64,000 nt of DNA. Origin: CG2-30-58-95 sp964618215 (GTDB lineage: Bacteria > Chloroflexota > Anaerolineae > Anaerolineales > Villigracilaceae). Location of the stretch: positions 1-64,000 of the forward strand of contig CAZTZE010000025.1 in assembly GCA_964618215.1 (NCBI GenBank), written 5' to 3'. The first letter of the stretch is position 1. Every line of letters starts with the position of its first letter. Made by a program: the position numbers and the translations under genes. Under the pieces are notes generated by a model. It was given only the letters and a program-made list of their open reading frames with translations, made no database searches and was not told the DNA's origin. Shown piece after piece: positions 49,873-58,739 of the stretch.

Positions 49873-51003
49873 ATGAAGAAAACTTTAGTATTGGTGAGCT
49901 TTGTCCTCCTGGCAGCAGTTATTCTGTCAGCCTGCGGTCCGAAGCCCGCCCAGACCCCCGTGGCGACCGAGCCACCTGCGACTGAAGCCCCGGTAGTGAC
50001 CGAGGCGCCCGCCGTACCCACCTGGACCGCCCCCGAAGGCGCTCTCGTGGCTGCGCCCGTAGACAGCGCTCCGACGCTCGACGGCGTTGCCGAAGAATTG
50101 TGGGCTAATGCCCAGGAAATCGTCATCCCAGTCAGCGGCGGCATAAACATTGGCGCCACCGAAGTTCACATCAAGGCCATTTACACTGCCGATTCGGTGT
50201 ACTTCCTGGTCACCTATGCCGACCCGACCGAGTCGCAACTGCGCTCACCCTGGGTCAAGCAGGAAGACGGCACCTGGAAGAAACTCTCCGACCCGAACGA
50301 CAAGGGCGGCGACAACAACACCGTCTACGAAGACAAGATGTCCTTCATCTGGCCGATTGCCGATAGCATAACCAATTTCTCGACCCAGGGCTGCTTCACC
50401 GCTTGCCATGCCGGCGAGAACCCAGACCTCAAACCCTACGGCAACAAATACACCGCTGGCGAAGGTCAGATGGGCGACATGTGGCATTGGAAATCCGTCC
50501 GCAACCTGAACCAGTTGGATGATCAGTACCTGGATTGGACCAAACTGGACACCACCAGCGCAGATACCATCAAGGCTACCACCGGAGCTGGCCGCAAAAG
50601 CGATCCCAAGGACAGCGGCGGCTACGTGGATAACAAGACCGAAGACGGCAAGATGCCGGGCTTCATGGCCCCCAATGGCGGCGATAAGAGCGGCTTGGGC
50701 GCCATCCTCGAGTCAGAGAAAGTTGCCTTCGACGACACCCTGTTTGTCGCGGGTGATATGGTGCCCAGCATCATCATCTCCGAGTTCGTCGGCGACCGCG
50801 GCAACCTCATGGCCGGTTGGAAATACGAAAACGGCACGTGGACGCTCGAGTTCGGCCGTCTGCTGGACACCGCTTCGCAGTACGATGTGGAGTTCACTGA
50901 CCCGACCGCCGTTTACTATTTCGCCGTGGCTGTCTTCGACAATGCGCAGGTTCGCCACGCTTTTGAAGCCGGGGCGACGCCTTTCGTCTTCCAGCCCAAA
51001 TAA
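49873..51003 (+). CDS. ethylbenzene-dehydrogenase-type haem-binding lipoprotein
   Basis: A 376-residue lipoprotein (lipobox LSAC in VILSACGPK), with a Thr/Pro-rich spacer of about 30 residues and then a beta-rich domain of the EB_dh family: VHIKAIYTADSVYFLVTYAD at the start, SFIWPIADSITNF, and the end FAVAVFDNAQVRHAFEA. One haem site reads GCFTACHAGENP, that is CX3CH rather than CxxCH (Cys174, Cys178, His179). EB_dh-type proteins bind a b- or c-type haem and pass electrons from molybdenum enzymes; no such enzyme is present here. AGAGAGGTAGA precedes ATG 49873. Confidence 0.83.
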   Translation: MKKTLVLVSFVLLAAVILSACGPKPAQTPVATEPPATEAPVVTEAPAVPTWTAPEGALVAAPVDSAPTLDGVAEELWANAQEIVIPVSGGINIGATEVHIKAIYTADSVYFLVTYADPTESQLRSPWVKQEDGTWKKLSDPNDKGGDNNTVYEDKMSFIWPIADSITNFSTQGCFTACHAGENPDLKPYGNKYTAGEGQMGDMWHWKSVRNLNQLDDQYLDWTKLDTTSADTIKATTGAGRKSDPKDSGGYVDNKTEDGKMPGFMAPNGGDKSGLGAILESEKVAFDDTLFVAGDMVPSIIISEFVGDRGNLMAGWKYENGTWTLEFGRLLDTASQYDVEFTDPTAVYYFAVAVFDNAQVRHAFEAGATPFVFQPK

Positions 51004-51016
51004 CTTTGTTTCTCTG

Positions 51017-51045
51017 TACGGGCCGGGGATTTTCTCCGGCCCGTA
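51017..51045 (+). terminator. GC-rich hairpin after the haem-binding protein gene
   Basis: TACGGGCCGG (51017-51026) and CCGGCCCGTA (51036-51045) pair perfectly around nine bases. The T-run is weak. Confidence 0.7.
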
Positions 51046-51199
51046 TCTGCATTAATCGCTTATTAGTTTTTATGCACAATATCTATTCGGAATCGCGCGC
51101 AACGCCCGGCTGTTTCCTTTATCCTACAACATTATAATTCGGCCCGAAATAATGTGCGATTTGTTGTTAGCCCCAGAACTTTCTCACAGGGAGAATGCG

Positions 51200-52369
51200 A
51201 TGCGCAATACCAGCCAAACCTTTCACCCGCGCCGAACCGGTATCCTGATTGCTGCTCTTGGAATCGGACTGCTGGTTCTGGCTTCCGCCAGTCTGACGCA
51301 ACCGGCGGCGGCTTCTTCCGCACCGGATGCCGCGCAGGAATTAAACGACGCCGCCTGCCTGGGCTGTCACAATAAACCCGGTTTCATGCTTCCGCTGCCC
51401 AGCGGCGAGACGTTGTCACTGAGCATCGAGACAACAGCCTTCGAGGCTTCTGTGCATGGCATGGAGGCAATCGGCTGCAGCTCATGTCATACCGACATCA
51501 CCGCCTTCCCGCACCCAGCCCTCATCGCTGAGAATCTGCGGGATGTTGCGACAAAAATGTACACCACCTGCCAGCAGTGCCACAGCGAGCAATACGATCA
51601 GACGCTCGATAGCGTCCATCAACGCGCCCTGGCCGGCGGCAATTCCAACGCGGCGGTCTGCACCGACTGCCATAACCCGCACACCCAAACACGCATCACT
51701 GACCCGGATAGCGGCCAAATTTTGCCGGACGCCCGCCTCCACATCCCAGCGACCTGCGCCCGCTGTCACAGCGCGATCTACGAGCAATATAAAGGCAGCA
51801 TCCACGGTTCAGCCCTGACCGAAGAGAACAACCTGGATGTGCCAACCTGCATTGACTGTCACGGCGTGCATAACATCTCCAGTCCCACCACGACGACCTT
51901 TCGCACGAACTCGCCGCTCATCTGCGCCAGGTGTCACACCGACCCGGCCATCATGGGCAAGTATGGCATCTCGACCAAGGTTGTGAACACCTACGTGGCC
52001 GATTTTCATGGCACGACCATTACCCTCTTCGAGAAGACCCACCCCGATCAGGAGACCAATAAACCGGTCTGTTTCGACTGCCACGGCGTGCATAACATCC
52101 AGAAAACGGACGATCCGGTCTATGGCATTGCCATGAAGGAAAATCTGCTGGTGGCCTGCCAGAAATGCCACCCGGATGCCACTGTTAACTTTCCCGATTC
52201 CTGGATGAGCCATTACATCCCCAGCGCGGAAAAGTATCCGATAGTTTATTATGTCAATCTTTTCTACAAATTCTTCATTCCGGCAGTGCTAGGGCCGATG
52301 GTGATCTTTGTCTTGAGCGATATTGCCCGGCGGCTGATCAACCGCCGCAAAGGAGCGGCCCACTCATGA
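51200..52369 (+). CDS. nine-haem cytochrome c with C-terminal membrane anchor
   Basis: About 389 residues. An N-terminal signal (GILIAALGIGLLVLASASL) is followed by nine CxxCH sites: CLGC, CSSC, CQQC, CTDC, CARC, CIDC, CARC, CFDC, CQKC. The C terminus has one membrane helix (FFIPAVLGPMVIFVLSDIARR) and a basic end. This layout fits quinol-linked multihaem cytochromes. AGGGAG precedes ATG 51200. Its stop overlaps the next start by 4 bases (ATGA), so the product probably works with that cytochrome b. TATAAT is at 51133-51138. Confidence 0.88.
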   Translation: MRNTSQTFHPRRTGILIAALGIGLLVLASASLTQPAAASSAPDAAQELNDAACLGCHNKPGFMLPLPSGETLSLSIETTAFEASVHGMEAIGCSSCHTDITAFPHPALIAENLRDVATKMYTTCQQCHSEQYDQTLDSVHQRALAGGNSNAAVCTDCHNPHTQTRITDPDSGQILPDARLHIPATCARCHSAIYEQYKGSIHGSALTEENNLDVPTCIDCHGVHNISSPTTTTFRTNSPLICARCHTDPAIMGKYGISTKVVNTYVADFHGTTITLFEKTHPDQETNKPVCFDCHGVHNIQKTDDPVYGIAMKENLLVACQKCHPDATVNFPDSWMSHYIPSAEKYPIVYYVNLFYKFFIPAVLGPMVIFVLSDIARRLINRRKGAAHS

Positions 52370-53520
52370 GCAAAAAAACCCGCACTTATGTACGTTTTCC
52401 GCTGGCCCGGCGCATCGAGCATCTAACCATGCTGCTCTCTTTCAGCACGCTGGGAGTGACCGGCCTGGTACAGAAATACGCCGCTGCCGGTCTTTCCATT
52501 GCCATCGTCAACCTGGTTGGCGGCATTGAAAACCTGCGCACCATCCACCATCTGGCCGCCATCGTGATGATGTTCGGCACTATGTACCACATCCTCCTGG
52601 CCGGTTATCACGTTTTTGTCAAACGCGGCCGCCTTTCAATGCTGCCGGCCTTGCAGGATATCAAAGACGGCTGGCAGGCGCTCAAGTACAATTTCGGCCT
52701 GGCCAAATCCTACCCGCAGATGGGCCGCTATACCTTCGAAGAAAAACTGGAATACTGGGCTTTCGTCTGGGGCACAATTGTGATGGGCCTGACCGGTTTC
52801 ATGATGTGGAATCCGGTTACAACTGCCCGCATCCTGCCCGGCGAGTTCATCCCGGCCGCCAAGGCCGCGCACGGCGGCGAGGCCCTGCTGGCTGTCCTTG
52901 CCATTATCGTCTGGCATATGTACGGCGTGCATATCAAACGCTTTAACAAAAGCATTTGGACGGGTAAATTCACCCAGGCAGAGATGCTGCATGAGCATCC
53001 GCTCGAACTGGCCGACATCAAAGCCGGTATCGCCGAGCCGCGCGCTTATCCGAAAACGCTGCGCAAACGCCAGATGGTTTATTTCCCGGTAGCTGTCCTC
53101 CTGACCGTCGTCATGCTGGCGGGCGTCTACGGCTTTATCGGCGCGGAAAAGACCGCCATCACCACCATTCCACCCATCCCCAGCCCGGTGCCGGTCTATG
53201 TCCCGCAGACGCCCACGCCGATGCGGCTGCCTACACAGGCCGCCGCATCTGGCGCAGTCATCCTGACCTGGGAGGGTTCCATTGCTCCGCTGTTCCAGTC
53301 GAAATGCGGCGCATGTCACGGCGTGGTCGCCGGTCTCTCGTTCGGCACGTACGCGGACGCGCTGAAAGGCGGCGTAAGCAGCGCGGCCATCCTGCCCGGC
53401 GACGCGGCTGCGAGCCTGGTAACAATCAGGCAGCAGCCTGGCAACCATCCCGGCCAATTCAGCACGGAGGAACTGGCTCTCGTCCAGCGATGGATCGCGG
53501 CCGGCGCCCCAGAAAAGTAG
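52366..53520 (+). CDS. membrane cytochrome b fused to a C-terminal cytochrome c domain
   Basis: A 384-residue protein. Residues about 15-210 form a four-helix cytochrome b of the formate-dehydrogenase-gamma/Ni-Fe hydrogenase type: RRIEHLTMLLSFSTLGVTGL, TIHHLAAIVMMFGTMYHILL, and LAIIVWHMYGVHIKRF, supplying the His ligands. A further helix (about 228-250) leads to a Pro/Thr linker and a cytochrome c domain (C314GAC, then LSFGTYADALKGGVSSAAIL). The end WIAAGAPEK is nearly the same as in the two neighbouring proteins. The fusion links membrane quinol chemistry directly to c haem outside. Confidence 0.88.
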   Translation: MSKKTRTYVRFPLARRIEHLTMLLSFSTLGVTGLVQKYAAAGLSIAIVNLVGGIENLRTIHHLAAIVMMFGTMYHILLAGYHVFVKRGRLSMLPALQDIKDGWQALKYNFGLAKSYPQMGRYTFEEKLEYWAFVWGTIVMGLTGFMMWNPVTTARILPGEFIPAAKAAHGGEALLAVLAIIVWHMYGVHIKRFNKSIWTGKFTQAEMLHEHPLELADIKAGIAEPRAYPKTLRKRQMVYFPVAVLLTVVMLAGVYGFIGAEKTAITTIPPIPSPVPVYVPQTPTPMRLPTQAAASGAVILTWEGSIAPLFQSKCGACHGVVAGLSFGTYADALKGGVSSAAILPGDAAASLVTIRQQPGNHPGQFSTEELALVQRWIAAGAPEK

Positions 53521-53527
53521 CGCGACT

Positions 53528-55222
53528 ATGAAGAAATTTAAACAAGCCATCAAACGTTTTTTCTTCCCGCCGGCCGGTTCGCCGCGCTGGCTCATGATCC
53601 TGCCCTATGCCATCCTGGGCGTTCTCACGTTAATGCTCCTGGTGGGTGGGGCCTATGGCTGGGATTATACAAATTCACCCGGCTTTTGCGGCACAACCTG
53701 CCATACCATGCCGCCCGAATATGCTGCTTATGAGGTTTCCCCTCATGCGCGCATCGCCTGCGTTGAATGTCACATCGGGCGTGAATTTATCGGCAACCAG
53801 ATTTTCCGCAAGGCCGGTGATCTGAGGCACGTCATCGCGACCACATTCAACACATTTGAGTACCCGATCATGGCCGGCAAAATGCGTCCGGCGCGTGAAA
53901 CCTGCGAGAAGTGCCACACGCCTGAAAAATTCTCAGACGATAGCCTGCGTGTCATTAACCACTATAATGATGACCGGGATAACACGCCCTACAGCATCTA
54001 CCTTGTACTAAAAACCGGCGGTGGCGCCAAGCGCGAAGGTCTTGGGCGTGGGATCCACTGGCACATCGTCAATAAGGTCCTTTTCTACACAACAGATCCC
54101 GCAGATCAAAACATCCCTTATATCCGTGTCTATAACGACGATGGAACGACTGAGGAGTACGTAGATATTGAATCCGGTTTCGACCCGTCCCAAATCACAG
54201 AAAGCGATCTCAAGGAGATGGACTGCATAACCTGCCACAACCGGATTACGCACCGCATCTTTACACCCCAGGAATCCATGGATCAAACGCTCGCACGTGG
54301 CGCGATTGATCCAGCCATCCCAAATATTTTTGCAAAGGGCGTCGAAGTGCTCAATGCTGCCTACACAACCCAGGAAGAAGCCTTGACCGCCATCACCAAC
54401 CTGGGAGATTTTTACGAGAACAACTATCCAGAGTTTTATGCTACTAATGAAGAGTCCATCAAAACCGCGATAAGTGTAATCCAGCAAATCTACACCCAAT
54501 CGGTTTTCATCGACCAGAAAGTGGACTGGAATACCCATCCGAACAACATCGGTCACGTCAACTCACCGGGCTGCTTCCGCTGCCACGACGGCAAGCATCT
54601 GAATGCTGACCAGGAAGCCATCCGGTTGGAATGCAACCTGTGCCATGCCATTCCAGTGATTGCAACAGCGCAGGATTTTGTGACCAAAATCGAGATCAGC
54701 CACGGACCGGAGCCGCAATCCCATCTGAACCCGAACTGGATCACTCTGCATCGCAGCGTTTTTGATGCCACCTGTTCCAATTGCCATACGACTGAGAATG
54801 CTGGCGGCACAACCAACACCTCGTTCTGCTCGAACAGCGCCTGCCACGGCACAGCCTTCAGCTATGCCGGATTCGACGCGCCAAAACTGCGCGAGATATT
54901 GCAAGCCCAGTTACCCACTCCTTCACCTGCGCCAACTCCCTCGCCCGTGAGCGGACCGCCGACCTATGAGACCAGCATAAAAGCTCTTTTCGAGACACGC
55001 TGTGTGATCTGCCACAACACCGCGAGCGCCTCGGCTGGCCTTGACCTGAGCCTGTATGCGGGTGTGATGCAAGGCGGCAAGGCTGGCGCGCTGATCATAT
55101 CTGGTGACTCAGCCAACAGCCTGCTGGTCAAGATCCAGAGCGCCAAGCACTTTGCCAACCTGACGCTGGAGGAATTGGACCTCGTCAAGCAATGGATTGA
55201 CGCAGGCGCATTAGAAAAGTAA
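53528..55222 (+). CDS. NapC-type multihaem cytochrome c with extra C-terminal cytochrome c domain
   Basis: A 564-residue protein. The N terminus has a NapC/NirT-like anchor (WLMILPYAILGVLTLMLLVG) followed by CGTTCHTMPPEYAAYE, where the first haem site is CX3CH (Cys54, Cys58). Further sites are CVEC, CEKC, CITC, CFRC, CNLC, CSNC, a CX4CH site in SFCSNSACHG, and CVIC (Cys492), nine in all. A Pro-rich linker (PTPSPAPTPSPV) separates the C-terminal module, which shares LIISGDSANSLLVK and WIDAGALEK with its neighbours. NapC-like proteins oxidise membrane quinol. Seven bases separate it from the cytochrome b gene. Confidence 0.88.
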   Translation: MKKFKQAIKRFFFPPAGSPRWLMILPYAILGVLTLMLLVGGAYGWDYTNSPGFCGTTCHTMPPEYAAYEVSPHARIACVECHIGREFIGNQIFRKAGDLRHVIATTFNTFEYPIMAGKMRPARETCEKCHTPEKFSDDSLRVINHYNDDRDNTPYSIYLVLKTGGGAKREGLGRGIHWHIVNKVLFYTTDPADQNIPYIRVYNDDGTTEEYVDIESGFDPSQITESDLKEMDCITCHNRITHRIFTPQESMDQTLARGAIDPAIPNIFAKGVEVLNAAYTTQEEALTAITNLGDFYENNYPEFYATNEESIKTAISVIQQIYTQSVFIDQKVDWNTHPNNIGHVNSPGCFRCHDGKHLNADQEAIRLECNLCHAIPVIATAQDFVTKIEISHGPEPQSHLNPNWITLHRSVFDATCSNCHTTENAGGTTNTSFCSNSACHGTAFSYAGFDAPKLREILQAQLPTPSPAPTPSPVSGPPTYETSIKALFETRCVICHNTASASAGLDLSLYAGVMQGGKAGALIISGDSANSLLVKIQSAKHFANLTLEELDLVKQWIDAGALEK

Positions 55223-55355
55223 ATCTCGGTGGTTCACAGTTTCCCCGCAAAGGGGGCCTCCATGCCCCCGAATCGCAGGCGTGCCCACAGGGTGCTTGCG
55301 CGAGGAGCTTGCTCTACTGAAAATCTATGCTTTGCTGAATCTTGGAGTGGCCAAA

Positions 55356-55835
55356 ATGAAAGAAAAAGAAGAGATCTCTCGACGGGATTTTATGAAGATT
55401 GCAACCTTGTCAATCGGCGGATTGATCGGCTTGGGTTGGGGCATCCCCGCAATTGCCTACGTAGTCAGCCCAGCCTTGAAGGGCGACCAGGCCCAGGAGT
55501 GGATCCGCCTCGGGTCTACGTCCAAGGTCGAGCTTGGGGTTCCGACTTTGTTTAAAGCCAAGGTCAAACAGCAGACCGGTTGGATCGTCAACGAAGAGGA
55601 ATTGTCGGTTTACATCCTGACAGAAGACGGGCGCAATTACATTGCCATGTCAAACATCTGTACGCATCTGGGTTGCCACATCCGTTGGATTTCCGAGCAG
55701 GACCAATTTTTTTGTCCTTGCCACAACGGGATTTTTGACAAGCAAGGGAATGTTACATCTGGCCCACCGCCCAGTCCGTTAAACCGATATGAAGTCAAAG
55801 TCGAGGATGATCAACTATTCATCCTTGGAGGTTGA
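55356..55835 (+). CDS. Rieske iron-sulfur protein of a cytochrome bc complex
   Basis: About 159 residues. The N terminus has a twin-arginine-like SRRDFMK followed by a membrane helix (LSIGGLIGLGWGIPAIAYVV). The [2Fe-2S] ligands are in NICTHLGCHI and FFCPCHNGIFDKQG (Cys/His, Cys/His, and the disulfide pair). It shuttles electrons from quinol to the haem side. GGAG lies about 9 bases before ATG 55356; an upstream in-frame start at 55281 would add repeat-like residues. A small hairpin (GGGGGC...GCCCCC, 55252-55269) precedes it. Confidence 0.93.
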   Translation: MKEKEEISRRDFMKIATLSIGGLIGLGWGIPAIAYVVSPALKGDQAQEWIRLGSTSKVELGVPTLFKAKVKQQTGWIVNEEELSVYILTEDGRNYIAMSNICTHLGCHIRWISEQDQFFCPCHNGIFDKQGNVTSGPPPSPLNRYEVKVEDDQLFILGG

Positions 55836-55837
55836 AC

Positions 55838-56497
55838 ATGATAACAAGACTTTCCAATTGGTTTGATGAACGCGTTGGCTGGCGGCAGGTTTGGGAAGCC
55901 ATATTCTTGCGCAATATCCCTAAAGTTAATTGGCTCTATACGTTGGGCAGCGCCACTCTCTTCGTTGCCATCAACCAGGCTGTGACCGGCATCCTGCTGA
56001 CGTTATATTACGTCCCCACGCCCGACCACGCTTACGACAGCGTTCAATACATCACCACGCAAATCCCTGCCGGCTGGCTGATCCGCGGCCTTCACCACTG
56101 GGGCGCGAGCGCGATGATCGTTTTGGCCGTGCTGCACATGTTACGGGTGATTTTTTATGGGGCTTACAAGTATCCTCGTGAAGTCACCTGGTTTACCGGT
56201 GTGCTCCTGCTGCTCATAGTAATTGGCTTCGGTTTTACCGGTTATCTGCTGCCGTGGGATCAGAAGGCTTATTGGGCCACCACAGTCGGGACACGAATTG
56301 CCGGCACGCCACCCCTCATCGGCGATTACCTTCTACGCATCATACGCGGCGGCGAGAACCTATCTGCGTTGACTTTGACGCGTTTCTTCGGCACTCATGT
56401 GTGGGTGCTGCCCGCGTCACTGATGCTGTTACTCGGTATTCATATGTATCTGGTCATCCGCATCGGCATCAGTGCAGTGCCAAAGAAGGAGGATTAG
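55838..56497 (+). CDS. cytochrome b6-type cytochrome b
   Basis: 219 residues, four helices, so the N-terminal (b6) half only. Haem ligands: His86/His100 in LHHWGASAMIVLAVLHMLRV, and a second pair in RFFGTHVWVLPASLMLL and GIHMYLV spaced 15 residues, the b6f-type spacing (bc1 has 14). GYLLPWDQKAYWATTVGT is the Qo-site segment. Together with the subunit IV-like N terminus of the next gene it makes a split cytochrome b. TTGGAGG precedes ATG 55838; the TTG at 55832 would overlap the Rieske stop. Confidence 0.93.
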   Translation: MITRLSNWFDERVGWRQVWEAIFLRNIPKVNWLYTLGSATLFVAINQAVTGILLTLYYVPTPDHAYDSVQYITTQIPAGWLIRGLHHWGASAMIVLAVLHMLRVIFYGAYKYPREVTWFTGVLLLLIVIGFGFTGYLLPWDQKAYWATTVGTRIAGTPPLIGDYLLRIIRGGENLSALTLTRFFGTHVWVLPASLMLLLGIHMYLVIRIGISAVPKKED

Positions 56498-56500
56498 CCG

Positions 56501-58609
56501 GTGAACGAGCAAGAAAAACGAACCTACCTGGAGAAATACCAGGAAGCCAAGAAGAAGGGTTACCCCTTCTTCCCTGACATCCTTTTCAAGGATGCCATCG
56601 TTTCCCTGGTCATGTTCATCGTCCTGATTGCCCTGGCATACTTTATCGGAGCGCCGTTGGAGGCGCGCGCCAACCCTGCGGATACGAACTACACCCCGCG
56701 CCCGGAGTGGTACTTCCTCTTCCTGTTCCAACTCCTGAAATACTTCCCGGGCAATCTGGAAGTGATCGGGGTGATCGTCTTACCCACGCTGGCGATCCTG
56801 CTCCTCTTTTTCCTGCCGCTCTTGGATCGAAGCCCGCGCCGCCACTTCCTGAAGAGACCGGTCATTACGACAGCGGCGACGCTGGCGGTGGCAGGCATCG
56901 CCATTCTGACCGTTCAGGCTGTCCGGGAAACCCCGCTCCCGGCCGAGGCCATCTTCGGCGATCAAACAGCCGCTCTATATGCGGCGAACTGCGCCCCCTG
57001 CCACGGCGCTTCGATCACCGTCCCGCCGGGAACCAACCTGCACCAGGTCATCGCGCAGGGAAAGCACGCGGGGATGCCAGCCTGGGGCGCGGATCTATCC
57101 ACAGACCAGATTGACGCCCTGGTCGGATTCATTCTCTCGCCGGGCGGCAGCCAGCTCTTTACGCAGTATTGCAGTGAATGTCACCAGGCCCCCGAATTGG
57201 TCGCCAGCAGCCCGCTGGAACTCAAGCGCGCCCTGGACGAGGGCCTGGCCTACCCGCCCCACGCGGATGCCAGGATCACCGATTGGTCAACCGCAATGAG
57301 CGCGGAAGAACGCTCCCGCCTGCTCAACTTCCTGGTTGCGCCCGACGGAGCAAGGCTGTTCGCCACCAATTGCTCCTCCTGTCATGGCTATTCTGTGCCA
57401 TTTACAGGCAGTGAAGAAGCGTTGCGAGAGATTATCACCAAAGGTGGGCTTCATCTCGAGATGCCCCCCTGGCAAACGAAGCTCAACCAGACCGAAATTG
57501 ACACGCTTGCCAATTACGTGGTTGATCCCGAAGCGGAGCCTTCCGGCAAAAACTTGTTCGACCAATACTGCAAAACTTGCCACGGCGAGCGCGTCCCAAC
57601 CGCGACCAACCTTGAGCAGGCCCGGCAAATCATTGCCACTGGTGGGCCCCATCAAACCATGCCTATCTGGGGCGATGTCTTGACCTCGGAACAGCTCGAC
57701 GCGCTGGTGCAATACACCCTGGAAGCGGCTCAAGGCACTTCGCTTGCAGTCGGCCAACAGCTTTTCACGCAGAATTGCGCCCCGTGTCATGGGGAGTTTG
57801 GCGAAGGCGGGCCAAATCCGGCCCTGCCCGGCGATATCATCCCACCCATCAGCTCCTCCGAGTACCTGAAAACGCGCGACGATACGACCCTCCGGGCTAT
57901 CATCTCCCAGGGGCAGCCCAATTTCGGTATGTCGCCCTTCGGGTCGGCATTTGGGGGCGCCTTGGATGACAATGAAATTGATGCCATCGTGTCATACATA
58001 CGCTCTTGGGAAGCGAAACCTCCAGTTGATTTTCCCCCAGAGATAAAACAGCCGACATCTGGCGGAATAGCCCTCTCCGGGGCAGAGATCTATGCCCAAT
58101 TATGCTCCCAATGTCATGGCCAGCATGGTGAAGGCGGCATCGGGCCGATGCTAAATGGCTCTCAGTACCAGGCTTCTCGTACCGACCAGGATATCTTCAA
58201 CACGATCAACGCGGGTCAAAAAGCATCAGCGATGATTGCCTGGGGTGAAGTACTTACTTCAAGCCAGATCGAGCAATTGGTCACTTTCATCCGCGCTTTA
58301 CCAGGCGCCTCGGGGAGCGGCCAGGCAGTTCCTTCGTTTGCATCTGATGTAATGCCTATCATGCAGGCAAAATGCGTTGCCTGCCACGGCGCGCTGGGCG
58401 GATGGAATGCAGCCAGTTACTCAGACATCATGACAAGTGGGAATCATGCCCCGACTGTAATTCCCGGCGATGCGGCCAACAGTTTGTTGGTACAAAAACT
58501 TATGGGAACGCAGACAGAAGGGCTTGTGATGCCGCCCTCCGGAAAATTACCCGATAGCGAAATCCAGATCATTATAGATTGGATCAACGCCGGAGCACTG
58601 GAAAAGTAG
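56501..58609 (+). CDS. cytochrome b subunit IV fused to seven cytochrome c domains
   Basis: A 702-residue protein. Residues about 1-145 are a subunit IV-type half of cytochrome b: three helices and the Qo motif PRPEWYFLFLFQLLKYF (Pro68-Phe72). Then come seven cytochrome c domains, with CxxCH sites at Cys164, 224, 291, 357, 426, 535 and 625 (CAPC, CSEC, CSSC, CKTC, CAPC, CSQC, CVAC). The last carries the recurrent module ending VIPGDAANSLLVQKLMG and WINAGALEK. A seven-domain tail on subunit IV is far longer than the one or two c domains seen in other fused bc complexes. GTG 56501 has AAGGAGG upstream. It ends at a strong terminator. Confidence 0.93.
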   Translation: MNEQEKRTYLEKYQEAKKKGYPFFPDILFKDAIVSLVMFIVLIALAYFIGAPLEARANPADTNYTPRPEWYFLFLFQLLKYFPGNLEVIGVIVLPTLAILLLFFLPLLDRSPRRHFLKRPVITTAATLAVAGIAILTVQAVRETPLPAEAIFGDQTAALYAANCAPCHGASITVPPGTNLHQVIAQGKHAGMPAWGADLSTDQIDALVGFILSPGGSQLFTQYCSECHQAPELVASSPLELKRALDEGLAYPPHADARITDWSTAMSAEERSRLLNFLVAPDGARLFATNCSSCHGYSVPFTGSEEALREIITKGGLHLEMPPWQTKLNQTEIDTLANYVVDPEAEPSGKNLFDQYCKTCHGERVPTATNLEQARQIIATGGPHQTMPIWGDVLTSEQLDALVQYTLEAAQGTSLAVGQQLFTQNCAPCHGEFGEGGPNPALPGDIIPPISSSEYLKTRDDTTLRAIISQGQPNFGMSPFGSAFGGALDDNEIDAIVSYIRSWEAKPPVDFPPEIKQPTSGGIALSGAEIYAQLCSQCHGQHGEGGIGPMLNGSQYQASRTDQDIFNTINAGQKASAMIAWGEVLTSSQIEQLVTFIRALPGASGSGQAVPSFASDVMPIMQAKCVACHGALGGWNAASYSDIMTSGNHAPTVIPGDAANSLLVQKLMGTQTEGLVMPPSGKLPDSEIQIIIDWINAGALEK

Positions 58610-58653
58610 CCCTCCAGCCTGAAAACTCGCAACCCCCAAAGATCCACGAAATC

Positions 58654-58681
58654 AAAAACGCCCTGATGAGGGGCGTTTTTG
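58654..58681. terminator. intrinsic terminator after the bc-complex operon
   Basis: AAAAACGCCC (58654-58663) and GGGCGTTTTT (58671-58680) pair perfectly around TGATGAG, with A- and T-runs at the two ends, so it can serve both directions. Confidence 0.93.
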
Positions 58682-58739
58682 GTTCACGACGCTTCAACTT
58701 TCAACGGGACTTGCGAGTTGAGCGCCACCTGGATCCTAT

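Noticed and set aside
52636..53595. 319-codon - strand frame opposite the cytochrome b fusion gene
   Set aside because: The + strand gene has haem ligands, coupled neighbours and the shared C-terminal module. The - frame has no recognisable feature.
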